NCBI RefSeq assembly: GCF_037081775.1
Contig: NZ_JBAMHQ010000001.1
Location: 1,984,001-2,048,000, forward strand
DNA length: 64,000 nt
Source of the DNA: Haladaptatus sp. ZSTT2
Lineage (GTDB): Archaea; Halobacteriota; Halobacteria; Halobacteriales; Halococcaceae
Direction: 5' to 3'
The notes beneath the pieces were generated by a model. It was not told the DNA's origin. It did not search any database and was given only the letters and a program-made list of their open reading frames with translations. This document shows, piece after piece, positions 38,249 to 47,559 of the stretch. Within the stretch, counting starts at the first letter, position 1. Each line of letters begins with the position of its first letter. The translations under genes and the position numbers were made by a program.

Positions 38249-40162
38249 ATGGACGTCCCCGCAGACGAGGACGACCCCTTCGAAGCCCAGCGCGAACGCG
38301 TCGAGAACCCGATGTTGCGTCTGTTCACGCAGTACGGTAGTTCTAACAAACGCTCGTTTGCCGTCGGCCTTTTCGGAAGTGTTGTCGCTCGTGTTTTAGA
38401 CCTCTTGCCCCCGCTCATCCTCGCCGTTGCCATCGACGCCATCTTCTTCCAGACGGCGTCGTTTAGCCTCTGGCTCGTCCCCGAGGCGTGGCTGCCGACC
38501 ACCCGAACTGGCCAATTGTGGTTTTCGGCTGGGATCATCGGCGTCTCCTTCTTCGGCGGCGCTGGCTTCCACTGGCTCCGCAACTGGGGGTGGAACGACT
38601 TCGCCCAGAACATCCAGCACGCCATCCGCACAGACACCTACGACAAGATGCAGCGGCTGAACATGGACTTCTTCGCCGACAAACAGACCGGCGAGATGAT
38701 GTCTATCCTCTCGAACGACGTCAACCGATTAGAGCGATTCTTGAACGACGGGATGAACTCCGCGTTCCGCCTCTCGGTGATGGTCGTCGGCATCGCCATC
38801 ATCCTGTTTGCGATGAACTGGCAACTCGCCGTCATCGCGCTCGTTCCGGTGCCCGCAATCGCGTTTTTCACCTACAAGTTCGTCAACATCATCCAGCCGA
38901 AATACGCAGACGTGCGCTCGTCGGTCGGGAAAGTGAACTCACGGCTCGAAAACAATCTCGGTGGCATCCAAGTCATCAAGGCGAGCAACACCGAACCCTA
39001 CGAATCCGACCGCGTCGATGACGTGTCGATGGACTACTTCGACGCCAACTGGGACGCCATCACGACGCGAATCAAGTTCTTCCCCGCGCTTCGCGTCCTC
39101 GCCGGCATCGGCTTCGTCATCACGTTCACCGTTGGCGGCCTCTGGGTGCTCAACGGCCCGCCGGGCCCGCTCTCTGGCACGCTGAGCGCAGGCCAATTCG
39201 TCGCGTTCATCATCTACACCCAGCGGTTCATCTGGCCGATGGCGCAGTTCGGCCAGATCATCAATATGTACCAGCGCGCTCGCGCCTCCAGCGCCCGCAT
39301 CTTCGGGCTGATGGACGAACCCGCGCGCATCGAACAGGCACCCGACGCCATCGACCTCAACGTCGAAGACGGCAGCGTCGCCTACGACCACGTCACCTTT
39401 GGCTACGGCGAGGACACCATCCTCGAAGACGTGTCCGTGGACGTGGCGGGCGGCGAAACCCTCGCACTCGTCGGCCCAACCGGTGCAGGCAAATCGACCT
39501 TCCTCAAACTCCTCCTCCGGATGTACGACGTAGACGAGGGAGCCATCACGGTGGACGACACCGACATCCGCGACGTGACCCTCTCCAGTCTCCGCAACTC
39601 GATTGGCTACGTCAGTCAGGACACGTTCCTGTTCTACGGGACTGTCATGGAGAACATCGCCTACGGCACCTTCGACGCGACTGACGAGGAAATAATCGAA
39701 GCCGCGAAAGCCGCAGAAGCCCACGACTTCATCCAGAACCTCTCGGAGGGCTACAATACGATGGTCGGCGAACGCGGCGTGAAACTCTCGGGCGGCCAAC
39801 GCCAGCGCATCGCCATCGCCCGTGCCATCCTCCGCGACCCGGACATCCTCATCTTAGACGAGGCAACGAGCGACGTGGACACCGAGACGGAGATGCTCAT
39901 CCAGCGCAGCCTCGACAAACTCACCGCAGACCGGACGACGTTCGCCATCGCCCACCGCCTCTCGACCATCAAGGACGCAGACCAAATCGTGGTGCTCGAA
40001 GCCGGGAAAATCGTCGAACGCGGCACCCACGACGACCTGCTCGCCGCGGACGGCCTCTACGCCCACCTCTGGGGCGTCCAAGCCGGTGAAATCGACTCAC
40101 TCCCCGAGGAGTTCATCGAGCGCGCCGCCCGCAGACAGGCGCGAACCGAATCCACAGACTGA
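38249..40162 (+). CDS. ABC transporter, fused permease and ATPase (exporter type)
   Basis: 637 residues. The N-terminal part has six membrane helices with the coupling region NMDFFADKQTGEMMSILSND and a type IV exporter fold. The C-terminal ATPase carries Walker A VGPTGAGKST, Q-loop YVSQDTFLF, signature KLSGGQRQRIAIARA, Walker B ILILDEATSDVD and H-loop AIAHRLSTI. A half-transporter that must dimerise; no second half-transporter is adjacent, so a homodimer is likely. Substrate unknown, possibly lipid or drug. All catalytic motifs are intact. Confidence 0.96.
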   Translation: MDVPADEDDPFEAQRERVENPMLRLFTQYGSSNKRSFAVGLFGSVVARVLDLLPPLILAVAIDAIFFQTASFSLWLVPEAWLPTTRTGQLWFSAGIIGVSFFGGAGFHWLRNWGWNDFAQNIQHAIRTDTYDKMQRLNMDFFADKQTGEMMSILSNDVNRLERFLNDGMNSAFRLSVMVVGIAIILFAMNWQLAVIALVPVPAIAFFTYKFVNIIQPKYADVRSSVGKVNSRLENNLGGIQVIKASNTEPYESDRVDDVSMDYFDANWDAITTRIKFFPALRVLAGIGFVITFTVGGLWVLNGPPGPLSGTLSAGQFVAFIIYTQRFIWPMAQFGQIINMYQRARASSARIFGLMDEPARIEQAPDAIDLNVEDGSVAYDHVTFGYGEDTILEDVSVDVAGGETLALVGPTGAGKSTFLKLLLRMYDVDEGAITVDDTDIRDVTLSSLRNSIGYVSQDTFLFYGTVMENIAYGTFDATDEEIIEAAKAAEAHDFIQNLSEGYNTMVGERGVKLSGGQRQRIAIARAILRDPDILILDEATSDVDTETEMLIQRSLDKLTADRTTFAIAHRLSTIKDADQIVVLEAGKIVERGTHDDLLAADGLYAHLWGVQAGEIDSLPEEFIERAARRQARTESTD

Positions 40163-40195
40163 CACATTAAGGTCAGGCAGGCACATGGGTCTGCC

Positions 40196-40921
40196 ATGTA
40201 CCTCGCCGAGGAATCGTGGACGGACGCGGACGCCCTCGACACGTCGCTCGCATTGCTCCCCGTCGGAAGCACCGAACAGCACGGGCCACACGCCCCGCTC
40301 GGAACCGACATCCTCACCGCAGAAGCCGTCGCCGCCGCCGGACACGACGCCTACGACGATGAGGTGGTCGTCGCCCCGACCATCCCCGTCGGTATCGCCG
40401 AAGAACACCGCCAGTTCACGGGCACGCTCTGGGTCTCAGACGACACCTTCCGCCAGTACGTGCGCGAAACCGTCCAGAGCCTCGCCTCTCACGGGTGGGA
40501 TCGCGTCGTCATTGTGAACGGCCATGGCGGCAACATCAACGCGCTCGCAGAAATCTGCCAGACCATCACCCGCCACGACGACGCTTTCGCCGTCCCCTTC
40601 ACGTGGTTCACCGGAAACAGCGAGATGGGCCACGGCGGGCCGCTCGAAACCGCCCTGCTCCGCCACACGAACCCCGACCTCGTCCACGAAAACCGCATCG
40701 AGGAGGCCCGCGAGGGCGCAGCAGAGCGGTGGGGCGACTGGACGAGTCGCGTAAACCTCGCGGTGGATTCGGCTGAGTTCACGGAAAACGGCGTGGTCGG
40801 CGACCCGAGTGCAGGCGACGCAAAACGCGGCGAGGCGCTGCTCGCGGACGCTGGCACGGCGCTTGCAAAGCTGTTAGAGGCAGTCAGCGAGCGAGACGTG
40901 TCGCGGCCCGCCCACCGATAG
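40196..40921 (+). CDS. Creatininase-family amidohydrolase (possible ArfB-like formamide hydrolase)
   Basis: 241 residues. Metal-binding motifs of the creatininase fold are LLPVGSTEQHGPHAPLGTD and VNGHGGNINAL, plus a carboxylate in GNSEMGHGG. In archaea this family includes ArfB, the formylamino-pyrimidine hydrolase of riboflavin and F420 biosynthesis, and this protein may do that; other members cleave amides of unknown kind. Start MYLAEESW follows the ABC gene by 33 bp. The family is clear; the substrate is inference. Confidence 0.88.
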   Translation: MYLAEESWTDADALDTSLALLPVGSTEQHGPHAPLGTDILTAEAVAAAGHDAYDDEVVVAPTIPVGIAEEHRQFTGTLWVSDDTFRQYVRETVQSLASHGWDRVVIVNGHGGNINALAEICQTITRHDDAFAVPFTWFTGNSEMGHGGPLETALLRHTNPDLVHENRIEEAREGAAERWGDWTSRVNLAVDSAEFTENGVVGDPSAGDAKRGEALLADAGTALAKLLEAVSERDVSRPAHR

Positions 40922-41359
40922 TTATTCTTCCTCTTCTTCGTCTTCTTCCTCGTCGTCAGCCTCGGCTTCCTCGCCCATCGCTTCGAGCGATTTGCGGAGC
41001 TTTGGAATCGTCGAGGTGAGGCCGCCGACTTTCTCGTGGGCGTCTTCGATGTCCTCGATGAGTTCGGTGAGTTCCTCGATTTGCTCTTCTAAGTCGTCTG
41101 CGTCCTCGAAGGCGTCGGCACGCACGCCCATCGTGTACCACTTTTTGGCGTTACGCAGGTGTTCTTCTGCGTCGCCGGGGTTCAGCGCAGAGCGCAGGGA
41201 GTTGAGCACGCCGAGGGTGTTCTCGGCTTCCACGTCCCACACGTCGTCTGCGGCGGGGAGCGACTCGTATGCTTGCTGGAGATGCGACTCGACGTCGGCC
41301 CGCATTTCGCTTGCCGCTTCGCCGAACAGTTCGTCATCGTTGAGCGTCGCTTGACTCAT
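40922..41359 (-). CDS. Acidic coiled-coil protein, DUF5790-like
   Basis: 145 residues, mostly helical. Middle segment DDLEEQIEELTELIEDIEDA is a long charged helix likely to form a coiled coil, and the C-terminus is almost pure Asp/Glu. LGVLNSLRSALNPGDAEEHL followed by RNAKKWYTMGVRADAFED is the conserved core. I recall a haloarchaeal family DUF5790 of this form. Stop-to-stop adjacent with the creatininase-like gene. Function unknown. Confidence 0.8.
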   Translation of the reverse strand: MSQATLNDDELFGEAASEMRADVESHLQQAYESLPAADDVWDVEAENTLGVLNSLRSALNPGDAEEHLRNAKKWYTMGVRADAFEDADDLEEQIEELTELIEDIEDAHEKVGGLTSTIPKLRKSLEAMGEEAEADDEEEDEEEEE

Positions 41360-41435
41360 AGCACGGTATTCGTTGGCATTCCTTTTATACTATTGCCCGA
41401 AACTGAAAGTGAAAATCGCGTGCAGGCTGGGGGTT

Positions 41436-41771
41436 TCACTCGACATCGACGACGCGCATCATTGGATAGCCGTCTTCCATCGCCATACGCGTGTGCACGG
41501 TGACACCCTCGTAGGCGATGCGCATCTCCACATCCATGAACTTGCCCGTGAGTTCGGTGTAGCCGTGATCGATGGCCGCTTCGAGGTCGTCTTTGCGGAT
41601 GTCGACCGTCACGTCCTCGCAGTGAGGCTGGTTCAAGATAGCTTCCTCCATCGCGCGTGCGAGGCTGTCTGCGCTCTCGGGGCTGATTGGGGTGCCCGCG
41701 AACTGGTGGTACAGCGTGCCGAACTTGATGCCCGCCTCGAAACAGGCCGTCTCTGCGTCGGTCGGTTCCAT
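41436..41771 (-). CDS. mptD: Archaeal dihydroneopterin aldolase-type protein
   Basis: 111 residues. ACFEAGIKFGTLYHQFAGTP and RAMEEAILNQPHCEDVTVDI match MptD, the archaeal dihydroneopterin aldolase of tetrahydromethanopterin and archaeal folate-like cofactor synthesis. The start MEPTDAETACFE (41771) is taken because the longer reading (from 41870) extends over the divergent aIF2-beta promoter. Haloarchaea use folate, so this enzyme should act in pterin formation. Activity inferred from family. Confidence 0.85.
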   Translation of the reverse strand: MEPTDAETACFEAGIKFGTLYHQFAGTPISPESADSLARAMEEAILNQPHCEDVTVDIRKDDLEAAIDHGYTELTGKFMDVEMRIAYEGVTVHTRMAMEDGYPMMRVVDVE

Positions 41772-41868
41772 AGCTGTGTCTCGACGTGCGAGCAGTTTAC
41801 CTCTTCGTGTGCCACTGCGCGATAACCAATCACGCAACTCCTTTACGCCCCCAACTCCTTTTCCGACC

Positions 41869-42477
41869 ATGGACTACGAAGCCAGCTTAGATCGGGCCAT
41901 GGAGTCTGTGCCCGACTTCCGGGGCAGCGAAGACCGACTTCGCGTGCCAGACGCGCAGGCGCAAAAAGACGGGGCATTCACCCGCCTGACAAACCTGAAT
42001 GCGATTGCGGACGCCCTTTCGCGCAAGCCAGAACACCTCCACAGCGCCATCCAGCGCGAGTTCGGTACCAACGGCCAAATCGACGAGAACTGGGCGCGTT
42101 ACAACGGGTCGTTTTCGGCCTCTGACTTCGAGGCAGCCATCGAGAGCTACATGGAAGAGTTCGTCATCTGCTCTGAGTGTGGCCTCCCCGACACCCGCCT
42201 GACGATGGAAGGACGCACGCAGATGCTCCGCTGTGAGGCCTGTGGTGCCTTCCGTCCGGTCGCAAAGCGCACGAAGACTACCACGACGCAGAATCGTGCC
42301 GTCTTAGAAGAGGGCAAGACGTACGAAGTCAAAATCACCGACACCGGCCGCAAGGGCGACGGTGTCGCTGAGAAAGGCAAGTACACCATCTTCGTCCCCG
42401 GCGCACAGGAGGGTGACGTGGTGAACATCTACATCGAAAACATCTCCGGCACGCTGGCGTTCGCGCGGCTCGCCTAA
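41869..42477 (+). CDS. eif2b: Translation initiation factor aIF-2 beta subunit with C-terminal TRAM domain
   Basis: 202 residues. The IF2-beta alpha/beta domain (about 15-100: RLTNLNAIADALSRKPEHLH) is followed by the C4 zinc ribbon VICSECGLPDTRLTMEGRTQ and CEACGAFRPV (about 102-135), then a TRAM domain (EEGKTYEVKITDTGRKGDGV, near 145-202). The TRAM fusion is characteristic of the haloarchaeal protein. Start MDYEASLDRAM fits family length. Part of the heterotrimer that brings initiator tRNA to the ribosome. Confidence 0.95.
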   Translation: MDYEASLDRAMESVPDFRGSEDRLRVPDAQAQKDGAFTRLTNLNAIADALSRKPEHLHSAIQREFGTNGQIDENWARYNGSFSASDFEAAIESYMEEFVICSECGLPDTRLTMEGRTQMLRCEACGAFRPVAKRTKTTTTQNRAVLEEGKTYEVKITDTGRKGDGVAEKGKYTIFVPGAQEGDVVNIYIENISGTLAFARLA

Positions 42478-42538
42478 TCTGCAGACGGCTTTTCTGAATC
42501 GCACGTTACTTACTGTCCCCGCCCGGAGATGCATCTGA

Positions 42539-43285
42539 ATGGACGACCCGGTCTTACTCACGGGCGCTGCGGGCCGCGTCGGCACGGCCATCCTGGGCGG
42601 CATTGCCGACAAGTACGAGTGGCGACTCCTCGACCGCGAACCCCCTACCGGCGAGGTTGACCACGAGTACGTCGTCGCCGACATCACGGATGAAGAGGCT
42701 ATCCGCGAGGCAGTCGAGGGCGTCGGCGCAATCATCCATCTCGCGGGCGACCCCCGCCCCGAGGCTCCTTGGGACAGCGTCTTACAGAACAACATCGACG
42801 GCACACAGACAATCCTCGAAGCGGCCGTGGACGCGGGCGTAGAGAAGTTCGCCTTCGCCTCCTCGAACCACGCGGTCGGCGCATTCGAGACCGACGAGCG
42901 AAAACCCGACATCTACCGCACCCACGACGAGTTCCGCCTCGACGGGACGGAACTCCCCCGTCCGAGCAACCTCTACGGCGTCAGCAAGGCCTCTGGCGAG
43001 GTGCTCGGCCGGTACTATCACGACCACTACGACATCGACGTGGTGTGCGTGCGCATCGGCAATCTCACCAAAGACCACCCGCCAATCGACTACGAGCGTG
43101 GGCAGGCGATGTGGCTCTCGTACCGTGACTGTGCGCACCTGTTCGACCGGTGTGTCGAGGCCGACTACGACTACGAAATCGTCTACGGTATCTCCGACAA
43201 CGACCGAAAATACTACTCCATCGAGCGCGCGAAAGAGGTGCTCGGCTACGACCCACAGGACAACTCCGCGCACTTCGACGACTAA
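42539..43285 (+). CDS. azf: NAD(P)-dependent sugar dehydrogenase of SDR type (Azf-like glucose-6-phosphate dehydrogenase)
   Basis: 248 residues, extended SDR fold. Cofactor loop LLTGAAGRVGTAILGG (TGxxGxxG), acidic D32-type residue (LLDREP) pointing to NAD, catalytic SSNHAVGAF with YGVSKASGEV (Tyr-x3-Lys). The pattern closely recalls Azf, the archaeal zwischenferment of Haloferax, which oxidises glucose-6-phosphate; uronate and UDP-sugar enzymes are relatives. Gene symbol tentative. The end overlaps the convergent DUF309 gene by 4 bp. Confidence 0.8.
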   Translation: MDDPVLLTGAAGRVGTAILGGIADKYEWRLLDREPPTGEVDHEYVVADITDEEAIREAVEGVGAIIHLAGDPRPEAPWDSVLQNNIDGTQTILEAAVDAGVEKFAFASSNHAVGAFETDERKPDIYRTHDEFRLDGTELPRPSNLYGVSKASGEVLGRYYHDHYDIDVVCVRIGNLTKDHPPIDYERGQAMWLSYRDCAHLFDRCVEADYDYEIVYGISDNDRKYYSIERAKEVLGYDPQDNSAHFDD

Positions 43286-43896
43286 TCGAACAGGCCTTCG
43301 ACGTCGCGTACTTTTGCGTTCCGCTGGGCGACGTGCTGGCTGAGCCGCTCGAACACGAGAGGCCGATTCGTCTCGTTTGCAGCGAAGTCCATGACGAGCG
43401 TGATGAACTGATTCGTCTCGTTTTTCTCGATTGCTTCGCTCGCGTAGGCGACGGCCTGTGCGACGATGTCGTCATCGTACCCCAACTCGTCGGCCAGGAT
43501 ACGAGCGGCGATGGCGGCGGCGGGGAAGTCGAGGTGGTGGAGCTGACACGGCTCCCCGTCGTAGGTCACCACCAACGGCGCATCGAGGTCGATGCTTCTC
43601 GGTGACGTCTCTAATTTTGCAAGATAGGCTCGAACCTCCCCGACGTTCACGCGGCGGTAGTCTGCAGGGAGGGCCGTGAGATACTCGCGTGCGCTTGCGA
43701 CCAGCCCCGCCATTCCCTCCCAGTTCTCGCGTGTGGCGTGGTGAACGGCGGCGGTGAATTGAATCAGCCCGTGGAGCAGGCGCTCGTCGTCGCTGCCGGG
43801 TTCGAGTTCGAGCCATTCGTCCTCCCAGGCGTCGTGGGCGGCGTGGAACTCGCCTGCGTTGTAGATGGCGATGCCTGCTCTGAGGCTGTCATCCAT
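43282..43896 (-). CDS. DUF309 domain protein
   Basis: 204 residues. The family mark is FHAAHDAWEDEWLELEPGSD then DERLLHGLIQFTAAVHHATR, the H-x3-D/E-x-WE helix pair of DUF309, thought to be a helical hairpin. The rest (AYLAKLETSPRS, LADELGYDDDIVAQAVAYAS) is helical. ATG 43894-43896 chosen over a TTG two codons earlier. Convergent with azf, with a 4-bp overlap. Function unknown. Confidence 0.85.
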   Translation of the reverse strand: MDDSLRAGIAIYNAGEFHAAHDAWEDEWLELEPGSDDERLLHGLIQFTAAVHHATRENWEGMAGLVASAREYLTALPADYRRVNVGEVRAYLAKLETSPRSIDLDAPLVVTYDGEPCQLHHLDFPAAAIAARILADELGYDDDIVAQAVAYASEAIEKNETNQFITLVMDFAANETNRPLVFERLSQHVAQRNAKVRDVEGLFD

Positions 43897-43930
43897 ACGC
43901 AAAAGACGCGAGCGAGACGGAAAAGTGTCG

Positions 43931-44413
43931 CTACTGACCCGCGTGCCCGGCTGCGATTAAGGGACGGTCGGTTTGCTCATCGAGCGTCGCCAGAATTTCG
44001 TCTATCGTCACGGGTGCACCTTCGTAGGCACACGGTGCAACCCCTACGAGGTCGTCGTCGTGATACTCTGCAAGCACCATGAGTGGGAGGACGATGCTCG
44101 TGTACTGGTCGCCCGTGATGGTTGAATCAATTTCTTGGACTTCGAACACCGACGACAGCGACCGGTCGTTTTGCGCTGCCCACTGCTCTAACTCCGCGAT
44201 TTTTTCGAGCACCTGCTTGCCCGTGTCGGTGCGGGCGGCTTCGGTGGTGGCACACACTTCCTTGCCCCAGACTTCGATGGTGTAGTCGTCGATGGCGGCG
44301 GCGTCTTTGAGGTTCTTTAACTGCGCGATAACGCGGTCTTGTTGCTCGCGTGCGACACCGGGTGCGAGCGAGCGGACGTATAATTCGAGTCGCGTCTCTG
44401 ATTGGTTGGTCAT
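43931..44413 (-). CDS. Predicted HTH-domain protein
   Basis: 160 residues. RLELYVRSLAPGVAREQQDR with VIAQLKNLKDAAAIDDYTIE forms a helix-turn-helix-like N-terminal half; VWGKEVC and a longer helical segment follow, then a strand-rich end (LMVLAEYHDDDLVGVAPCAY). I recall such proteins annotated as HTH domain-containing in haloarchaea. Start MTNQSETRLE replaces an earlier in-frame start that overlaps the promoter. Possible transcription regulator; target unknown. Confidence 0.7.
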   Translation of the reverse strand: MTNQSETRLELYVRSLAPGVAREQQDRVIAQLKNLKDAAAIDDYTIEVWGKEVCATTEAARTDTGKQVLEKIAELEQWAAQNDRSLSSVFEVQEIDSTITGDQYTSIVLPLMVLAEYHDDDLVGVAPCAYEGAPVTIDEILATLDEQTDRPLIAAGHAGQ

Positions 44414-44695
44414 ATCCCCTTCCCCGTGGCCGGGAGTAGGCACTTCCGTTACAAATAGATGTGTGGCCTCTGCCCAGACATTCAGACTTTGCAACATTGG
44501 CGTGATACTACTTCCAATCGGGCGCGCTGCAGGCGATTTGCCGGGTCATCGTCACGCCGAGTGGGCAGCCAGAGTCGCCCGGTCGTTCGCGATTAACGCT
44601 ACTATAGCAATGTGCTGGGCGAGAGAATCTACTTCAGACACCGCATGGCAACCCAACCATCTCGTACCCTCTCACAGGAGGGCTTTGGCTTCCGC

Positions 44696-45028
44696 ATGGA
44701 CTCGCTCACTTGGCTTCACTGGGCCACCGCCGCCCTCGCCGCGATAACCGGTCTCGTCCACGTCTACATCTACACGCTCAACGGAACGCTGCCGTTCCTG
44801 TTCGGGGGAATCATCTTCTTCGCCGCGATTCTCGCCATGTTCCTGAACATCTATCGCCGCCTCGTCTACGCAATCGGCATCCCCTTCGTCGCCGGACAAA
44901 TCGCCATCTGGCTACTTGCTGGAATGCCGTACTTAACCATTGGCGTGTTCGATAAGGCCGTCCAAGTGCTCCTCCTCGTCGCGCTTGGGTACCTACTCTA
45001 TACGCGGGATTCGGCGGTTTCGAGTTGA
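44696..45028 (+). CDS. Small membrane protein, four hydrophobic segments
   Basis: 110 residues starting MDSLTWLHWATAALAAITGL; segments near 8-30, 38-56, 60-82 and 86-106. The N-terminal HWATAALAAITGLVHVY recalls small haloarchaeal membrane proteins. An in-frame ATG at 44645 would add a hydrophilic head of 17 residues; a purine-rich AGGAGG at 44675 might serve as ribosome site for the shorter form. Function unknown. Confidence 0.65.
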   Translation: MDSLTWLHWATAALAAITGLVHVYIYTLNGTLPFLFGGIIFFAAILAMFLNIYRRLVYAIGIPFVAGQIAIWLLAGMPYLTIGVFDKAVQVLLLVALGYLLYTRDSAVSS

Positions 45029-45077
45029 ACGGCAGCCAATGAAAATTGGCGACTATGTCTCGGATGTTGAAATGAAG

Positions 45078-45177
45078 CGTCCTGACGGAGTCTCACACGC
45101 CAGTGTGAGGCACGTGAGAATTGCGTTCTCACGGAAATTTGAACTCGGTCGCTATCGCTCCCTGCTCAAATCTCCGT
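45078..45177 (-). repeat. Fragmented decayed copy of the tRNA-Arg 3' half
   Basis: CGTCCTGACGGAG at 45078-45090 is identical to the last 13 nt of tRNA-Arg (45238-45250). About 40 bp on, ATTTGAACTCGGT (45137-45149) resembles its T-arm ATTTGAACTCCGGT. The two pieces are separated by an inserted self-complementary stretch (CACACGCCAGTGTG), so the copy has been broken up. Confidence 0.7.
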
Positions 45178-45237
45178 GTACTCGTTTTTTCAGAACTGAC
45201 GACTCGCTCCGCTCCTCGGTGTTGTGCTCGACAGAAA

Positions 45238-45310
45238 CGTCCTGACGGAGATTTGAACTCCGGTCCCTGGCTCCGCAAGCCAGGAGGATAGTCCACTACC
45301 CTATCAGGAC
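45238..45310 (-). tRNA. tRNA-Arg(GCG)
   Basis: 73 nt. Acceptor GTCCTGA pairs with TCAGGAC; anticodon stem CTGGC/GCCAG encloses TTGCGGA with anticodon GCG, reading CGC/CGU; T loop TTCAAAT. No intron. Confidence 0.96.
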
Positions 45311-45476
45311 TCATCTACACGTACCCCCGGCGGAGTTAAAGGGGTTACGATTCTCGCCCTTCTCCCGTCCGTCGATTTCGCGGGTGTGACTCACTCGCGC
45401 GCCCGGTTGTCCGATAGGTGAAAGAGCCGTTTGAACCTACCAAACGACCTTTATTACATGCGGATTACGAGCTGGT

Positions 45477-45968
45477 ATGAACCGGCGAACATTCCTCACG
45501 GCCGTCGCGGTTGGCGGCGTTGCAGGGGTTGCAGGTTGTGTAAGTTCGACGAATCCCGGAACTGGTGGCGAGACGACGACCGACGACTCGCCGACCGAAC
45601 AGTCACCCACGCTCACGAACAAGTCGTTCACGGTGGTGTCTGAAGACTGTGGCAACGAGGTGAGCGAGGCATCTGTTTCGTTTCAGCCAGACCAGTCACA
45701 GGTGCAGGTCTCGGGCACCATCTTCGGCCCGAGCGCGTGTTATACCGGGAAACTTGATTCCGCAACCTACGACGGCGAGTCCGATACTCTGAACATCCAC
45801 GTCGTTACCGAGCAACCGGACGAGGACGCGATGTGCGCCCAGTGCATTCAGGAGATTCAGTACCAAGCGTCGATTGGCTTCGAAAATGGGTTGCCGGAAA
45901 CTGTGGTCGTGACCCACACCACGGGCGGCGAAGACCACGAAGTCGCCCGCGCATCGCAGTCGGCGTAG
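45477..45968 (+). CDS. Tat-exported lipoprotein of unknown function
   Basis: 163 residues. The N-terminus MNRRTFLTAVAVGGVAGVAG then C is a twin-arginine signal with a lipobox cysteine at residue 21, typical of haloarchaeal lipoproteins. An acidic Thr-rich linker follows, then a domain with cysteines (EDCGNE, SACYTGK, MCAQCIQEIQYQ) and a beta-rich end. The CAQC motif may bind metal or form a disulphide. Membrane-anchored outside the cell. Function unknown. Confidence 0.85.
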   Translation: MNRRTFLTAVAVGGVAGVAGCVSSTNPGTGGETTTDDSPTEQSPTLTNKSFTVVSEDCGNEVSEASVSFQPDQSQVQVSGTIFGPSACYTGKLDSATYDGESDTLNIHVVTEQPDEDAMCAQCIQEIQYQASIGFENGLPETVVVTHTTGGEDHEVARASQSA

Positions 45969-46065
45969 GTTCAAGACAGAAGGCGGCACAAGTGTGCGTC
46001 ATGCATCCGAACTGTGACCAAACGAAATCGGCAGACGAGAGGCGTCTACTCGGCCAACGACAACG

Positions 46066-46071
46066 CTTAAG
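46066..46071 (+). promoter_or_regulatory. TATA-like element for the RPA-histone-deacetylase run
   Basis: CTTAAG about 36 nt before the RPA start, giving a leader of a few nucleotides only. Confidence 0.4.
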
Positions 46072-46101
46072 CGCGGCCATAACTTGGTGAATTGTACGAT
46101 T

Positions 46102-47493
46102 ATGGGCGATATTGAGGACATCTATGGGGACCTTGAGGCCGACGTCTCAGAGGAGGAGTTTCGAGAAGCAGTGGCTGCAAAGGTCGAGCAGATGGGCGGG
46201 CTTGCAGACGAGGAAACGGCAGCCATGCTCATCGCGCACGAACTCGCGGACGGCGAGGTCGAGGGCATCGCGGACATCAAGCCCGGCCAAGACGAGGTCA
46301 AGTTCCTCGCGAAGGTCATGAAAATCGGGGACCTGCGCACCTTCGAGCGCGACGGCGAGGACGAAGACGGCCGCGTCATCAACGTCGAAGTCGCAGACGA
46401 AACCGGGAGCATCCGCATCAGCTTCTGGGACGAGCAGGCAGAGGCCATCGCGAGCGACCAGCTCGAAGTCGGCACCGTGTTGCGCATCAAAGGCCGTCCG
46501 AAAGAGGGCTTCAACGGCGTCGAAGTCAGCGTCGACCAAGCAGAACCCGACGACGAGGTCGATATCGACGTTGAGGTGCTCGACACCCATACCATCGAGA
46601 AACTCTCACTCGGCCTCTCCGACGTGAACCTGCAGGGTAAAGTGCTCGACACCGGCACCGTCCGCACGTTCTCGCGCGACGATGGCTCCGAGGGACGCGT
46701 CTCGAACCTCACGCTTGGCGACCCGACCGGCCGTATCCGCATCACGCTCTGGGACGAGCAAGCCAATCGCGCCGAAGAACTCAGCGCTGGCGTGTCGGTC
46801 GAAATCGTCGATGGCTACGTCCGCGAGCGCGACGGCAGCTTAGAACTCCACGTCGGCAGCCGCGGCAAGGTCGAAGAAATCGACGAAGACATTGAGTACG
46901 TCCCCGAGTCCACGCCAATCGCTGACCTCGAAATCGGCATGAACGCGGACATCGGCGGTGTCGTTCGGTCTGCGGACCCAAAGCGCACGTTCGACCGCGA
47001 CGACGGCTCCGAGGGGCAGGTTCGAAACATCCGCGTCCAGGATTCGACCGGCGACATCCGCGTCGCACTCTGGGGCGACAAAGCAGATTACGAGATTGGC
47101 CCCGGCGACGAGGTTCACCTCGCGGACGTGGAAATCAAAGACGGTTGGCAAGAGGACATGGAGGCCTCGGCTGGCTGGCGGACGACCATCTCAGTCACAC
47201 AAGACACCGACCGCGAGGTCGAAACCAGCTCTTTAGACGACGCCAAAGACACGGGCCTCTCTGCGTTCGCAAACGGTAACAAACCCGACACTGACGACGG
47301 CGAGTCTGACGACACAGACGGCGAAACGGTCGAGTTCACCGGGACGGTCGTCCAAGCCGGGAACCCGGTCGTCCTCGACGATGGCAAAGAGACGATGAGC
47401 GTCGAAACCTCCCAGACCGTCCAGCTCGGCCAAGAGATTACAGTTCGTGGCCAATTGCAAGACGGCCGTCTCAACGCCACAGACATCTTCTAA
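46102..47493 (+). CDS. rpa: Replication protein A-type single-stranded DNA-binding protein
   Basis: 463 residues with an N-terminal helical part (IYGDLEADVSEEEFREAVAA, then VEQMGGLADEETAAMLIAHE) and four OB folds at about 60-160, 170-265, 285-385 and 405-463. Each OB has the DxTGxIRxxxWDE/G pattern (ADETGSIRISFWDEQ, GDPTGRIRITLWDEQ, DSTGDIRVALWGDK). It binds single-stranded DNA in replication and repair. No C-terminal zinc finger is visible, so it resembles the haloarchaeal RPA2 rather than RPA1 or RPA3 types. Followed by histone and deacetylase genes. Confidence 0.93.
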   Translation: MGDIEDIYGDLEADVSEEEFREAVAAKVEQMGGLADEETAAMLIAHELADGEVEGIADIKPGQDEVKFLAKVMKIGDLRTFERDGEDEDGRVINVEVADETGSIRISFWDEQAEAIASDQLEVGTVLRIKGRPKEGFNGVEVSVDQAEPDDEVDIDVEVLDTHTIEKLSLGLSDVNLQGKVLDTGTVRTFSRDDGSEGRVSNLTLGDPTGRIRITLWDEQANRAEELSAGVSVEIVDGYVRERDGSLELHVGSRGKVEEIDEDIEYVPESTPIADLEIGMNADIGGVVRSADPKRTFDRDDGSEGQVRNIRVQDSTGDIRVALWGDKADYEIGPGDEVHLADVEIKDGWQEDMEASAGWRTTISVTQDTDREVETSSLDDAKDTGLSAFANGNKPDTDDGESDDTDGETVEFTGTVVQAGNPVVLDDGKETMSVETSQTVQLGQEITVRGQLQDGRLNATDIF

Positions 47494-47559
47494 GCGACGC
47501 AACGCCCTGTAGCGTGACCGACGGAAACTCTTATGGGGCACTCAAACCCCTTCTGTGGT